From assembly GCF_016008875.1 (NCBI RefSeq), contig NZ_JADTQG010000005.1, positions 186,001 to 250,000 of the forward strand: a stretch of DNA of 64,000 nt. The letters are read 5' to 3'. A program made the position numbers and the translations under genes. Each line of letters opens with the position of its first letter. Position 1 is the stretch's first letter. Below are positions 1 to 8,932 of the stretch, in pieces. This stretch comes from Ectopseudomonas mendocina (GTDB lineage Bacteria; Pseudomonadota; Gammaproteobacteria; Pseudomonadales; Pseudomonadaceae). The notes beneath the pieces were generated by a model. It worked only from the letters and a program-made list of their open reading frames with translations. It did no database searches and had not been told where the DNA came from.

Positions 1-1
1 G

Positions 2-2575
2 CTGCCGGCCGGCATCACGCCGGACTCCTTCGTCATCAGCCTGCCGCTGGCCGAGGCCCATCCGGGGCTAGCGGTACTGGCATTCATCGGCGGTGCCTCG
101 GCGGCCACTGGCATGGTGATCGTCGCCTCGGTAGCGCTGTCGACCATGATTTCCAACGACATGCTGCTGCCCTGGCTGCTGCGCCGGCAGAGCACCGAGC
201 GGCCGTTCGAGGCCTTCCGCCACTGGATGCTCACCGCCCGCCGGGTCAGCATCGTGCTGATTCTGCTGCTGGCCTACGTCTGCTATCGCCTGCTTGGCGA
301 GGGCACCAGCCTGGCGACCATCGGCCAGGTGTCGTTCGCCGCCATCGGCCAGCTGGCGCCGGCCATGTTCGGCGCCCTGGTGTGGAAGCAGGCCAATCGC
401 CGCGGCGTGTTCGCCGGCCTGATCGTCGGCGCCATGCTCTGGTTCTACACCCTGGTGCTGCCGCTGGCGGCACGCGGCATGGGCTGGTCGCTGGACAGCT
501 TCCCAGGGCTCACTGCGCTGCTCTACGCACCTATCGGCCTGCAGGTCGACCCGCTGACGCGCGGCGTGGTGCTGTCGCTGGCCGGCAACATGCTGTTGTT
601 CGCCTGGGTGTCCTGGTTCTCCCGAACCCGCGTTTCCGAGCACTGGCAGGCCGGACGCTTCATCGGCCACGATCTGGGCACCAAGCCCAGCGGCCGTAGC
701 CTGCTGGCGGTGCAGGTCGGTGACCTGCTGATGCTCTCCAGCCGCTTCGTTGGCGAGGAGCGTGCGCGCCAGAGTTTCACCCGCTTCGCCCTGCGCCAAG
801 GCAAGAACAAGGCCTTCGATCCCAACCAGCCGGCCAACAGCGAATGGATCGCCCACACCGAGCGCCTGCTCGCCGGCGTGCTCGGCGCCTCGAGCACCCG
901 CGCGGTGGTCAAGGCCGCCATCGAAGGCCGCGAGATGCAGGTCGAGGATGTGGTGCGCATCGTCGACGAAGCCAGCGAGGTGCTGCAGTTCAACCGTGCC
1001 TTGCTGCAGGGAGCGATCGAGAACATCACCCAGGGCATCAGCGTGGTCGACCAGAACCTGCGCCTGGTGGCCTGGAACCATCGCTACCTGGAATTGTTCG
1101 AGTACCCCGAAGGCCTGATTTACGTGGGGCGGCCGATTGCCGAGATCATCCGCTTCAATGCCGAGCGCGGCATGCTCGGTGGCGGCAATGTCGAAGAGAA
1201 CGTCGCCAAGCGCCTGTACTGGATGCGCCAGGGCACTGCGCACAGCTATGAACGGGTGTTCCCCAACGGCCGGGTGATCGAGCTGATCGGCAACCCCATG
1301 CCGGGCGGCGGATTCGTCATGAGCTTCACCGACATCACCGAGTTCCGCGAAGCCGAACGTGCCCTCAAGGACGCCAACGAGAGTCTCGAACGACGAGTGG
1401 CCGAGCGTACCTTTGAGCTGTCGAAACTGAACCAGGCGCTGACCGAGGCCAAGGCCCACGCCGAGGCCGCCAACCAGTCGAAGACGCGCTTCCTGGCGGC
1501 GGTCAGCCATGACCTGATGCAGCCCCTCAATGCTGCGCGCCTGTTCTCCGCAGCGCTGGCCCATCAGGACGATGCGTTGCCCAGCGAAGCGCAAGAGCTG
1601 GTCCGGCACCTGGACAGCTCGCTGCGCTCAGCCGAAGATCTGATCACCGACCTGCTGGATATCTCACGTCTGGAGAACGGGCGGATCACGCCGGATCGCC
1701 ACCCCTTCGCCCTCTCCAACCTGTTCGACACCCTAGCCGCCGAGTTCGGTGTGCTGGCTGCGGAACAGGGCATCGACCTGCGCGTGCATGGCAGTCGGCA
1801 CTGGATCGACAGCGACATCAAGCTGCTGCGCCGGGTGTTGCAGAACTTCCTGACCAACGCGTTTCGCTACGCCAAGGGCCGCGTGGTGCTGGGCGTACGC
1901 CGCGAGGGCGAGCAATTGCGTCTGGAAGTGTGGGACCGCGGCATGGGCATCCCCGAGGACAAGCGCAAGGTGATCTTCGAGGAATTCAAACGCCTGGACA
2001 GCCACCAGACCCGCGCCGAGAAAGGCCTGGGGCTGGGTCTGGCGATTGCCGACGGCCTGTGCCGCGTGCTCGGCCATCGCCTGGAGGTGCGCTCCTGGCC
2101 AGGCAAGGGCAGCGTGTTCAGCGTCAGCGTGCCGCTGGCCCGTAAACCGGCGCCGAAACCGCAAGGCTCGGCCGTATCCGCTATCGATGGTCAGCCTCTG
2201 CAAGGCACCCAGGTGATCTGCATCGACAACGAGGACAGCATCCTCACCGGCATGCACAGCCTGCTGTCGCGCTGGGGCTGCCAGGTGTGGACAGCGCGCA
2301 ACCGTCTGGAATGCGAGCATCTGCTCAGCGAAGACGTGCATCCGCAACTGGCCCTGGTCGACTACCACCTCGACGAGGGCGAGACCGGCACCGAGCTGAT
2401 GGCCTGGCTACGCACGCGCCTGGGCGAGCCCGTGCCCGGCGTGGTGATCAGCGCCGACGGCCGCCCGGAGCTGGTCGCCGAGGTGCATGCCGCCGGCCTC
2501 GACTACCTGCCCAAGCCGGTCAAGCCGGCTGCGCTGCGGGCCCTGCTCAGTCGTCATCTGGTGTTGCGCGGTTAG
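2..2575 (+). CDS. Hybrid sensor histidine kinase with SSF-type membrane domain (5' truncated)
   Basis: The frame is already open at base 2, so the N terminus lies outside the window; 857 residues are visible. The first ~215 residues carry several hydrophobic segments like the C-terminal half of a sodium:solute symporter domain. A PAS-like segment (about 330-430) and a short coiled coil follow. The kinase core has the H-box SHDLMQPLNAARL with His at about 503, an N-box (NFLTNAFRYA) and glycine boxes (GMGIPEDK, GLGLGLAIA). A C-terminal receiver domain has the phospho-acceptor Asp in LVDYHLDEG at about 787 and the conserved Lys in LPKPVK. This architecture is that of the CbrA/CrbS/MxtR group, and the H-box wording favours CrbS/MxtR, which controls acetate utilisation with a separate LuxR-type regulator. 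That assignment is inferred from domain order. No partner regulator is adjacent. Confidence 0.85.
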   Translation: MPAGITPDSFVISLPLAEAHPGLAVLAFIGGASAATGMVIVASVALSTMISNDMLLPWLLRRQSTERPFEAFRHWMLTARRVSIVLILLLAYVCYRLLGEGTSLATIGQVSFAAIGQLAPAMFGALVWKQANRRGVFAGLIVGAMLWFYTLVLPLAARGMGWSLDSFPGLTALLYAPIGLQVDPLTRGVVLSLAGNMLLFAWVSWFSRTRVSEHWQAGRFIGHDLGTKPSGRSLLAVQVGDLLMLSSRFVGEERARQSFTRFALRQGKNKAFDPNQPANSEWIAHTERLLAGVLGASSTRAVVKAAIEGREMQVEDVVRIVDEASEVLQFNRALLQGAIENITQGISVVDQNLRLVAWNHRYLELFEYPEGLIYVGRPIAEIIRFNAERGMLGGGNVEENVAKRLYWMRQGTAHSYERVFPNGRVIELIGNPMPGGGFVMSFTDITEFREAERALKDANESLERRVAERTFELSKLNQALTEAKAHAEAANQSKTRFLAAVSHDLMQPLNAARLFSAALAHQDDALPSEAQELVRHLDSSLRSAEDLITDLLDISRLENGRITPDRHPFALSNLFDTLAAEFGVLAAEQGIDLRVHGSRHWIDSDIKLLRRVLQNFLTNAFRYAKGRVVLGVRREGEQLRLEVWDRGMGIPEDKRKVIFEEFKRLDSHQTRAEKGLGLGLAIADGLCRVLGHRLEVRSWPGKGSVFSVSVPLARKPAPKPQGSAVSAIDGQPLQGTQVICIDNEDSILTGMHSLLSRWGCQVWTARNRLECEHLLSEDVHPQLALVDYHLDEGETGTELMAWLRTRLGEPVPGVVISADGRPELVAEVHAAGLDYLPKPVKPAALRALLSRHLVLRG

Positions 2576-2618
2576 CAAGCGCCCACCGTTTTTACAAGGT
2601 CGCCGGCCCTTTGCGCTT

Positions 2619-2671
2619 GTAAGGCGAATGCAGCCCGCCAGCACATTAACGGCGGGTTGCACCCGCCCTAC
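2619..2671. repeat. Dispersed inverted repeat, GTAGGGCGGGTGCA family (copy 1)
   Basis: Two GC-rich arms, GTAAGGCGAATGCAGCCCGCC and GGCGGGTTGCACCCGCCCTAC in trimmed form, face each other between the sensor kinase and rmuC. A better-conserved copy lies at 17278-17330. It sits where a terminator between the two convergent genes would be, but has no T-run. Confidence 0.6.
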
Positions 2672-2691
2672 TCTTTACGACTGGCTGTGGC

Positions 2692-4167
2692 TTACTCGCC
2701 CAACTCGTCCAGCGCCGGCAAATCGGAAGAACGTTCGAGCAGATCGGCAGGCAAACTCTTGCTCGCTCGGGCGCCGAGCAATTTGAGGTTTTCCACCCGG
2801 CCGACCAGGTTGCCGCGGCCGTCGACCAGTTTGTTGCGCGCGCTGGCGTAGGCCTTGTCCAACTGCTGCAGGCGACTACCCATCTCGTCCAGATCGGCGA
2901 CGAAGGCCACGAACTTGTCGTACAGCTGGCCGGCGCGCTCGGCGATCTCGCGCGCGTTCTGCCCCTGGCGCTCCTGACGCCAGAGGCTGTCGATCACCCG
3001 CAGGGTCGCCAGCAAGGTGGTCGGGCTGACGATCACCACCTGCTGCGCGAAGGCTTCCTGGAACAGGTCCGGTTCGGCCTGCAGCGCCGTGGCGAACGCG
3101 GCTTCGATGGGCACGAAGAGCAGAACGAAATCCAGGCTGTGCAAACCTTCGAGGCGCTGGTAGTCCTTGCCGGACAGGCCCTTGAGGTGGCTGCGCAGGG
3201 AAATCAGATGTTGCTTGAGCGCCTGCTGGCGAATCGGCTCGTCCACCGCCGAGACGTACTGCTGGTAGGCACTGAGGCTGACCTTGGCATCGACGATCAC
3301 CTGCTTGTCGCCTGGCAGACGGATCAGCACGTCAGGCTGGAAGCGCTCACCGCCAGCGCCCTTGAGGCTGACCTGGGTCTGGTATTCACGCCCCTTCTCC
3401 AGGCCGGCATGCTCCAGCACACGCTCCAGCACCAGCTCGCCCCAGTTGCCCTGGGTCTTCTGCCCCTTGAGCGCAAGCGTGAGGTTGGTCGCCTCTTCGC
3501 CCAGGCGCTGGTTGAGCTGCTGCAGGCGCTCCAGCTCCTTGCTCAGGGAAAAGCGTTCACGCGCCTCTTGTTGATAACTCTCGTCGACGCGCTTCTCGAA
3601 CGCCTGGATACGCTCCTTGAGCGGGTCGAGCAACTGACCGAGGCGCTGCTGACTGGTCTCGGCGAAACGCTGCTCGCGCTCGTCGAAGATCTTCGTCGCC
3701 AATTCGGAGAACTGCGCGCGCAGCTCATTGCGCGCGCCCTGCAGGTCATCGAGGCGCTGCTGCTGGTTATCGCGGTTTTCCTGCAGCTCAGCTGCCAGCG
3801 CCGCACATTCTGCGGTCAGACGGCGTAGCTCGGCTTCGTGGCGCTCGCGCTGCTGGTTCCAGGATTGCGCGGCCTCGCGGGCGATCTGCCGTTCCTGCTG
3901 CAGCAGTTCGTTTTCACGGCGCAGGCCGGCCAGCTCGGTCTGCTGGTCCACCTTGATCTCACTGACCTCGGCCAGTTCCGCACGGCAGGCATCGAGTTGC
4001 GCCAGCAGACCGGCCTGGCTCAGCTGGGCATGCTCCAGGCGCTCCTGCAGCAGCGCGAGCTCACCTTGTTCGCGCGTCAACCGGCGTTGCAATGACCAGA
4101 ACGCCGCCAACAGCGGGACCAGCGCGACGACCGCACCGATGGCAAGAGAAAGAGGATCGATTGGCAT
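2692..4167 (-). CDS. rmuC: DNA recombination protein RmuC
   Basis: 491 residues, a usual length for RmuC. The N terminus has one hydrophobic segment (residues ~5-25, LAIGAVVALVPLLAAFW), followed by a long Gln/Glu/Arg-rich coiled coil (to ~210). The conserved C-terminal domain contains TQGNWGELVLERVLEHAG, PDVLIRLPGDKQVIVDAKVS and SPTTLLATLRVIDSLWRQE. RmuC limits recombination between short inverted repeats and has a PD-(D/E)xK-like nuclease core; the D...DAK residues in the central block fit that. It stands alone on the minus strand, convergent with the sensor kinase. The ATG at 4167 is chosen because it starts the membrane segment. Confidence 0.93.
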   Translation of the reverse strand: MPIDPLSLAIGAVVALVPLLAAFWSLQRRLTREQGELALLQERLEHAQLSQAGLLAQLDACRAELAEVSEIKVDQQTELAGLRRENELLQQERQIAREAAQSWNQQRERHEAELRRLTAECAALAAELQENRDNQQQRLDDLQGARNELRAQFSELATKIFDEREQRFAETSQQRLGQLLDPLKERIQAFEKRVDESYQQEARERFSLSKELERLQQLNQRLGEEATNLTLALKGQKTQGNWGELVLERVLEHAGLEKGREYQTQVSLKGAGGERFQPDVLIRLPGDKQVIVDAKVSLSAYQQYVSAVDEPIRQQALKQHLISLRSHLKGLSGKDYQRLEGLHSLDFVLLFVPIEAAFATALQAEPDLFQEAFAQQVVIVSPTTLLATLRVIDSLWRQERQGQNAREIAERAGQLYDKFVAFVADLDEMGSRLQQLDKAYASARNKLVDGRGNLVGRVENLKLLGARASKSLPADLLERSSDLPALDELGE

Positions 4168-4233
4168 AGACGCTCCATGTTGGACCGCCGAGCAGTATAC
4201 CCAGCCGGCGATTCACACGGGGCCAGCACGCAC

Positions 4234-4545
4234 TCAGCGTGACAGGCGCTCCAGCTCCAGCTGGGCACCACGGTCGCCGGCACGAGCGGCCTGGCGCAGC
4301 AGTTCATAACCGATACGACGGTCGCGGGTGTTGCCGCAGTCGCGGCAGAGCAGCTGGCCCAGGCGGCTTTGCGCCTGCACGCAACCTTTGCGCGCGGGCT
4401 GCTTGAGCAGGTTGCCGGCGATGCGCTTGACGCTGGGCGTTTGTCCCAGGCGCGGGCTGTCGAGCAGCCATAGCGCAACGCGCATGGGCAGACGAGAAGA
4501 ACCGGAACGAGCTGCGGAGGATGACGAAGGTAAAGCGCGAGGCAT
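4234..4545 (-). CDS. Small Sel1-repeat-like protein
   Basis: 103 residues from the ATG at 4545. An internal ATG at 4485 (MRVALWLLD) would give 83 residues and is equally possible, since neither start has a strong ribosome-binding site. The C-terminal half reads like Sel1 units: AQSRLGQLLCRD followed by GYELLRQAARAGDRGAQLELERL, the alternating small/large pattern of TPR-like Sel1 helices. The Ser-rich stretch upstream of 4485 is less protein-like. I infer a protein-protein interaction role only; there is no catalytic motif. The gene lies upstream of rmuC on the same strand with a 66-base gap. Confidence 0.6.
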   Translation of the reverse strand: MPRALPSSSSAARSGSSRLPMRVALWLLDSPRLGQTPSVKRIAGNLLKQPARKGCVQAQSRLGQLLCRDCGNTRDRRIGYELLRQAARAGDRGAQLELERLSR

Positions 4546-5228
4546 AAATAACGGAAGGGTGACTGCCGGGGCGCGCCACTCTACTCTTTTTTTCCCGAAG
4601 GTAAAGTTTCGCCGGACGAATCGATTGCCACTGCTAAAAAGAGTTCCGTCACAATCCACAGAAGCTGTGGATAAGTCCGTGAACAACTTGCTCGAAAGAG
4701 GTGCCAGGCCCGATGGTTAGGGGCTTTGAGACAAACTGTCGATTTTTTGGCCAATGGAAAAAAATCATATTTTTCATTGACTTAAAAATCAACCACGAAA
4801 AATCAAACGCTTAGCGGCGTTTCTGACAGTGATGTGACAGCCTGCTTCAGCATTGTGCACAACTCGCTGCAACATATCCGCGCAGCGCTCTGTTTCGGGG
4901 CATGCAAACGGCCAATGCCGTGTTCATGCGGGCTGCGCTAACGGCTCCCGCAGCAAAAACGGCGCACAGCGAAACGGCAGCGATCTGTTCACCCAAGACA
5001 GTAGGCGCTTGGCTTCCTCTCACCCACTCGACTGAGGGAGAAGGCTGAACGCGCCATAAAAACGCCAGCTTTCCCCTCGCCGAACACAATCAGCGCATGC
5101 TTGCGTTTGAGGTTGTGCACAGCCAGGGCGCATGGTCGTGCCAGCGCCATACACAACGCCATGGAGCGGCTTGGCACCCTCCGGAGCATGGGGTACCGTC
5201 GCGCAACAGGCCTTGGCAAGGAGAACTC
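4546..5228. other. Long AT-rich intergenic region with palindromes
   Basis: 683 bases without a convincing gene; short frames on both strands lack ribosome sites and protein-like composition. It holds a perfect inverted repeat with 8-base arms (ATCCACAG / CTGTGGAT, 4654-4672), whose right arm contains a consensus DnaA box read on the minus strand (TGTGGATAA, 4666-4674). It also holds an AT-rich imperfect palindrome (4752-4779, CAATGGAAAAA...TTTTTCATTG) and a TTGTGCACAA palindrome (about 4854-4863). It must also hold the promoters for the leftward Sel1 gene and the rightward ydbH operon. Base composition is clearly lower in GC than the surrounding genes. Confidence 0.6.
4654..4674. promoter_or_regulatory. 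Paired DnaA-box-like sites
   Basis: An inverted pair ATCCACAG-AAG-CTGTGGATAA. The right-hand site matches the 9-mer TTATCCACA exactly on the minus strand; the left-hand site differs at its outer two bases. No dnaA, dnaN, rpmH or gidA gene is nearby, so this is read as a possible DnaA-responsive regulatory site, not an origin. Confidence 0.4.
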
Positions 5229-7784
5229 ATGAGCCGCCGGCGCTTCTGGCTGAGCATCTGCATAGCGATCCTGGCGCTGTTGTCGCTACTGGCCGGCTAC
5301 GCCGGCTATCGCGTTCAGCAGTTGCTGGAACAACAGCATATCGAGCTGGATTGGCAAGGCTTCAGCCTCACCTGGCGCGGTCTGCAACTGCATGAGGTGA
5401 GCCTGGTGCAGCGTCAACAGGGTGAATTGCACGCCCATGCCAGGCAGTTGCAGCTGCAATGGCTGGCCAGCGAAACGCCGCGCTACCGCCTGGCTGCACA
5501 GGGTCTGCGAGTGGAATGGCTGCCGGCCGAGACAGCGGCGCAGAACCCGGCCGACAGCGACCTCGACGCCACCCTCCAGACGATACTTGACGCCCTGCCC
5601 TGGCTGCCGAGGCAGATCGAACTGCGCGATGTGCAGGCGCAACTGCCGTGCGCCAAGGGCCGGTGCGCAATCGATGGCGAGCTCGACCTGCAGCGCCTGG
5701 ACGATGCCTTGCAACTGCGTGTGCGACTGCTACGCGAAAGCCACAGCGCACTCTTGCAGGCGCGCTTACAGGGGATCGACGGCGCCTTGGACAGCCCACG
5801 CCAACTGCAGCTGACCCTGCACCTCGATGAACAGCAGCAACTGGAGCTGCGCAGCGACCTGGCAGCTCAGGGCGATGCACTGCAATGGAACGGCGACCTG
5901 CTACTGGCACCGCTGCAGGAAATCGCCTGGGTCGCTGCCTGGCTAAGCGAATGGACATCACTGGACACGGCCAACCTGCCAGCGACGCCGCAGCAAGCCG
6001 GCATCATCGCCCAGTGGCAATTGCAGCTGCCGCAGAGCACCCGTCAGTTCGGCGAGTTGCTGGTCGCACCGGGATGGCTGCGTGTCGACGCCCAGCTGCC
6101 GCAGCCCTGGCCAATGCCCGGCGTCGGCCTGCTCAGCGGTGAACTGCAGCTTGACCTGCGCAATTCCACAGGAGTCTGGCAGGCGCGCAAGCTGCACGGT
6201 GACCTGCAACTCGACGCGCAGGACGCACCCTGGCTGGCCGCGCTACCGAGCGGTTTGCAGCCAAGCCAGCTAAATATGCGGCTGGTGCCGCTACAAGGCA
6301 GCACTGACAACGAACTGGCCGTAGGCCTCACGCTCAGCGGGCAAGGCGCACTGGAGATGCAGGCGGACGCCGAACTCGGCCTGCAGCTGTCGCGCGACTG
6401 GGCGCTGGACGTGCGCCAGCTGCGGCTCGAAGCTCGCAGCAAACGCGTCGATCTGGGTGCTACTCGCGCCGATGGCCTGCAACTGAACCTGGCGCTATCC
6501 GGGAATGCCACGGCGCAGCAACTGCAACTGGCGGTCGCCGACGACTCGCGCCTGGCCATCCAGCGCCTGCGCGTCGCCGAGCTGGACCTGCAGCAGGCGC
6601 AACTGATCCTGGCCGGCCTCGGCATCATCGGCGCGCCGACTGCCCCTACGCTGTCCGGCCCACTGGCGCTGCGCGTGCAGAGCCTGCAGCATCCGCAACT
6701 GCAGCCCCAGAGCTGGCAATGGCAGGGCCGGCTGCAGGCTGACAGCGTCCACCAGGCGCTCGATGGCGCCCTGCTGGTCGACTCCGGCCTGAGCCTGGCC
6801 TTGGGCCTGAACAACAGCGCCGACGGGCTGGCGCTGAACGCTACGCTCGATGAACTCTTTCTGCGCGCCGGTAACCCGCTGGCGCAAACCCTGGCCAGTT
6901 GGCCGCCATTGCTGACGCTGGACAACGGCCGCCTGCAGGGCGAAGCCAGTCTGCGCCTACCCGCCAACAAGCCTCTGCGGCTGAGCGCTCGCCTGAGCGG
7001 CAAGGGTCTGGCCGGCATCTACGACCGCAGCACGCTGAGCGGTGTGGACGGCGAACTGCGCCTGCAACTGGCTGGCGATCGCCTCACCCTGGAGCTGCCC
7101 AGCCTCAGCGCGAAACAGATCGATCCAGGCATCGCCCTCGGCCCGTTGCAGCTGCAGGCCAGCTATCAGGCCAGCCTGCAACGCCCTCTGGCCGGCAGCC
7201 TCAGCCATCAGCGCGCCGAGCTGGGGATTCTTGACGGCAACCTGCGCCTGGAACCGGCGACCTGGGCATTGGACCAACCCAGCCAGCTGCTGCCCCTGAA
7301 GCTCAGTGGCCTGGACCTGCAGGAGCTGTTTCGCGTCTATCCGGCCGAGGGGCTGGAGGGCAACGGCCTGCTCGACGGCACCCTGCCGCTGCGCCTGGGA
7401 GGTGCCATCAGCATCGAGCAGGGATTGATCGAAGCGCGCGCTCCAGGCGGCCGCCTGCGCTTTCACTCGCCGCGCATCCGTGCCATGGGCCAGGCCAACC
7501 CGGGTATGAAGCTGGTCACCGACGCGCTGGAAGACTTTCACTACGATCTGCTCAGCAGTAGCCTCGACTACGAGCCGTCCGGCACACTGCGCCTCGGTAT
7601 GCGTCTACATGGACAGAACCCGGCCATCGAACAGGGCCGCCCGATTCACTTCAACATCAACCTGGAAGAAGACATTCCGACCCTGCTGGCGAGCCTGCAA
7701 CTGACCGACAAGGTCAGCGACATCATCCAGCAACGGATTCAGCAACGGATGCGCCAGCGTGTCCCTCAAGAAACCAAGGAGTAG
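5229..7784 (+). CDS. ydbH: YdbH-family AsmA-like intermembrane transport protein
   Basis: 851 residues from the ATG at 5229, which follows a good AAGGAG site at 7 bases; the frame runs further upstream but without such a site. Residues ~7-28 are one inner-membrane anchor (FWLSICIAILALLSLLAGY). The rest is a long repetitive beta-rich periplasmic body full of LQLQ/LRLQL strands, as in the AsmA-like proteins TamB, YhdP and YdbH. The C-terminal DUF-type segment (GGAISIEQGLIEARAPGGRL and following) is the most conserved part. In E. coli YdbH forms, with the lipoprotein YnbE, a bridge that helps move phospholipids to the outer membrane. The next two genes are ynbE and ydbL homologues, which supports the name. 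Confidence 0.88.
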   Translation: MSRRRFWLSICIAILALLSLLAGYAGYRVQQLLEQQHIELDWQGFSLTWRGLQLHEVSLVQRQQGELHAHARQLQLQWLASETPRYRLAAQGLRVEWLPAETAAQNPADSDLDATLQTILDALPWLPRQIELRDVQAQLPCAKGRCAIDGELDLQRLDDALQLRVRLLRESHSALLQARLQGIDGALDSPRQLQLTLHLDEQQQLELRSDLAAQGDALQWNGDLLLAPLQEIAWVAAWLSEWTSLDTANLPATPQQAGIIAQWQLQLPQSTRQFGELLVAPGWLRVDAQLPQPWPMPGVGLLSGELQLDLRNSTGVWQARKLHGDLQLDAQDAPWLAALPSGLQPSQLNMRLVPLQGSTDNELAVGLTLSGQGALEMQADAELGLQLSRDWALDVRQLRLEARSKRVDLGATRADGLQLNLALSGNATAQQLQLAVADDSRLAIQRLRVAELDLQQAQLILAGLGIIGAPTAPTLSGPLALRVQSLQHPQLQPQSWQWQGRLQADSVHQALDGALLVDSGLSLALGLNNSADGLALNATLDELFLRAGNPLAQTLASWPPLLTLDNGRLQGEASLRLPANKPLRLSARLSGKGLAGIYDRSTLSGVDGELRLQLAGDRLTLELPSLSAKQIDPGIALGPLQLQASYQASLQRPLAGSLSHQRAELGILDGNLRLEPATWALDQPSQLLPLKLSGLDLQELFRVYPAEGLEGNGLLDGTLPLRLGGAISIEQGLIEARAPGGRLRFHSPRIRAMGQANPGMKLVTDALEDFHYDLLSSSLDYEPSGTLRLGMRLHGQNPAIEQGRPIHFNINLEEDIPTLLASLQLTDKVSDIIQQRIQQRMRQRVPQETKE

Positions 7785-7788
7785 CGCC

Positions 7789-7980
7789 ATGCGCACGTAC
7801 CGCCTCCTCGCCGCCCTGAGTCTGGCATTGCTGTGCCAGGCCTGTACCCCGACGGTGCAGTTGGCCATGCCCAACGAGCCGATCAACATCAACCTCAACG
7901 TCAAGGTCGAGCACGAGATCTACATCAAGGTAGACAAGGCGCTGGACAACGTCTTCAACGAAGACAGCGGCCTGTTCTAA
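7789..7980 (+). CDS. ynbE: YnbE-like outer-membrane lipoprotein
   Basis: 63 residues. A short signal peptide ends in the lipobox LCQAC, with the lipidated Cys at residue 19. The mature part (NEPININLNVKVEHEIYIKV) is an amphipathic beta-strand typical of YnbE, which in E. coli multimerises and pairs by beta-strand augmentation with the C terminus of YdbH. The start is 4 bases after the ydbH stop with AAGGAGTAGCGCC before it, so the ribosome site overlaps the end of ydbH and coupling is likely. Confidence 0.87.
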   Translation: MRTYRLLAALSLALLCQACTPTVQLAMPNEPININLNVKVEHEIYIKVDKALDNVFNEDSGLF

Positions 7981-7988
7981 GGAGAAGC

Positions 7989-8330
7989 ATGATGACCCGA
8001 TATATTTCGACCCTGCTCCTGGCGCTGACTCTGAGCCTGCCGGCCTATGCGCTGAACCTCAACCAGGCCATGAGTGCCCTGGGCGACGCCAAGGCCAGCG
8101 GCCAGCTCGGCGAGCAGCCCAACGGCTATCTGGGTGTGGTCAAGCCCGGCGGCCAGGCCGACGAAATCGCGCGCCTGATCAATCAGGCACGCCGCGCCGA
8201 ATACCAGAAAGTGGCCAAGGACAACGGCATCAGCCTGAACGACGTGGAAGCCATCGCCGGCAAGAAGGCCATCGAGCGCACGCCCAAGGGCCAGTTCATC
8301 CAGCTGAACGGCCAATGGCTGCAGAAGTAG
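7989..8330 (+). CDS. ydbL: YdbL-like periplasmic protein (DUF1318)
   Basis: 113 residues from 7989, or 112 from the second ATG at 7992, which has better spacing from GGAG. A cleavable signal peptide ends near AYA-LNL. The mature domain has the DUF1318 features LNQAMSALGDAKASGQLGEQ, NGYLG, and VARDNG-like KVAKDNGISLNDVEAIAG. YdbL works with the YdbH-YnbE pair and probably tunes YnbE assembly. The gene starts 8 bases after ynbE, and a terminator follows it, so ydbH-ynbE-ydbL is one operon. Confidence 0.87.
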   Translation: MMTRYISTLLLALTLSLPAYALNLNQAMSALGDAKASGQLGEQPNGYLGVVKPGGQADEIARLINQARRAEYQKVAKDNGISLNDVEAIAGKKAIERTPKGQFIQLNGQWLQK

Positions 8331-8350
8331 AAAGCCTGCGGCAGAAATGA

Positions 8351-8378
8351 AAGAACCCGCCTAGGCGGGTTCTTTTTT
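8351..8378 (+). terminator. Rho-independent terminator of the ydbH operon
   Basis: Hairpin AAGAACCCGCCTAGGCGGGT with a perfect stem (AAGAACCCGCC pairs with GGCGGGTTCTT) followed by six T. The A-rich 5' flank lets it act for grxD from the other side as well. Confidence 0.9.
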
Positions 8379-8391
8379 GCGAGCGCGGCGA

Positions 8392-8718
8392 TCAGGCGTC
8401 GGCTTTGCCTACGGCGTCCTTGATCAGGGTTTGCAGTTCGCCCTTCTCGTACATCTCGGTGAGGATGTCGCTACCGCCGACCAGTTCGCCACCGACCCAC
8501 AGCTGCGGGAAGGTCGGCCAGTTGGCGTACTTCGGCAGGTTGGCGCGGATTTCCGGGTTCTGCAGGATGTCGACGTAGGCGAACTTCTCGCCGCAGCCCA
8601 TCACCACCTGCGCAGCACGGGCAGAGAAGCCACACTGCGGGGCGTTGGGCGAGCCTTTCATGTACAGCAGAACGGTGTTGTTGGCGATCTGCTCTTTAAT
8701 GGTTTCGATGATATCCAT
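8392..8718 (-). CDS. grxD: Monothiol glutaredoxin Grx4
   Basis: 108 residues beginning MDIIETIKEQI at 8718, preceded by GAGGTG at good spacing. The active site is CGFS (PQCGFSARA), the hallmark of the monothiol Grx4/Grx5 class that binds a [2Fe-2S] cluster with glutathione and passes it on or stores it. The conserved WPTFPQLWVGGELVGGSDIL block that binds glutathione is present. It is a single-gene unit convergent with the ydbH operon. Confidence 0.96.
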   Translation of the reverse strand: MDIIETIKEQIANNTVLLYMKGSPNAPQCGFSARAAQVVMGCGEKFAYVDILQNPEIRANLPKYANWPTFPQLWVGGELVGGSDILTEMYEKGELQTLIKDAVGKADA

Positions 8719-8874
8719 GGGGCACCTCAGCATAGACTTCGCGACCCGACGGTCGCCACGGTGGCGCGATTGTAGCGAAAAGCCGAGCATAATGCTCGGC
8801 CTTGCCGTCATCCCTAGACCTGTTTACGACCTCGCGAGACAAAGCTCTGCGAGGCGCTACGTCAGTAACCGCCC

Positions 8875-8930
8875 GTAGCCCGGATACAATCCGGGGCGAT
8901 CCTGCGCCGAATCCCCCGATTGCATCCGGA
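8875..8930. repeat. Dispersed repeat, GTAGCCCGGAT..ATCCGGG family (copy 1)
   Basis: Two linked units: CCCGGATACAATCCGGGG and a related CCCCCGATTGCATCCGG, downstream of the molybdoenzyme gene. Simpler copies of the same unit are at 38743-38763 and 51633-51654. It resembles small palindromic extragenic repeats seen across Pseudomonas genomes. Confidence 0.65.
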
Positions 8931-8932
8931 TT

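Noticed and set aside
68..1609. A long open frame on the minus strand (513 codons) inside the sensor kinase gene
   Set aside because: It mirrors a conserved kinase frame in GC-rich DNA, is rich in His/Gln/Arg with no domains, and has no ribosome site.
4546..5228. Chromosomal origin of replication
   Set aside because: One consensus DnaA box and an AT tract are not enough; no dnaA, dnaN, gyrB, rpmH or gidA is near.
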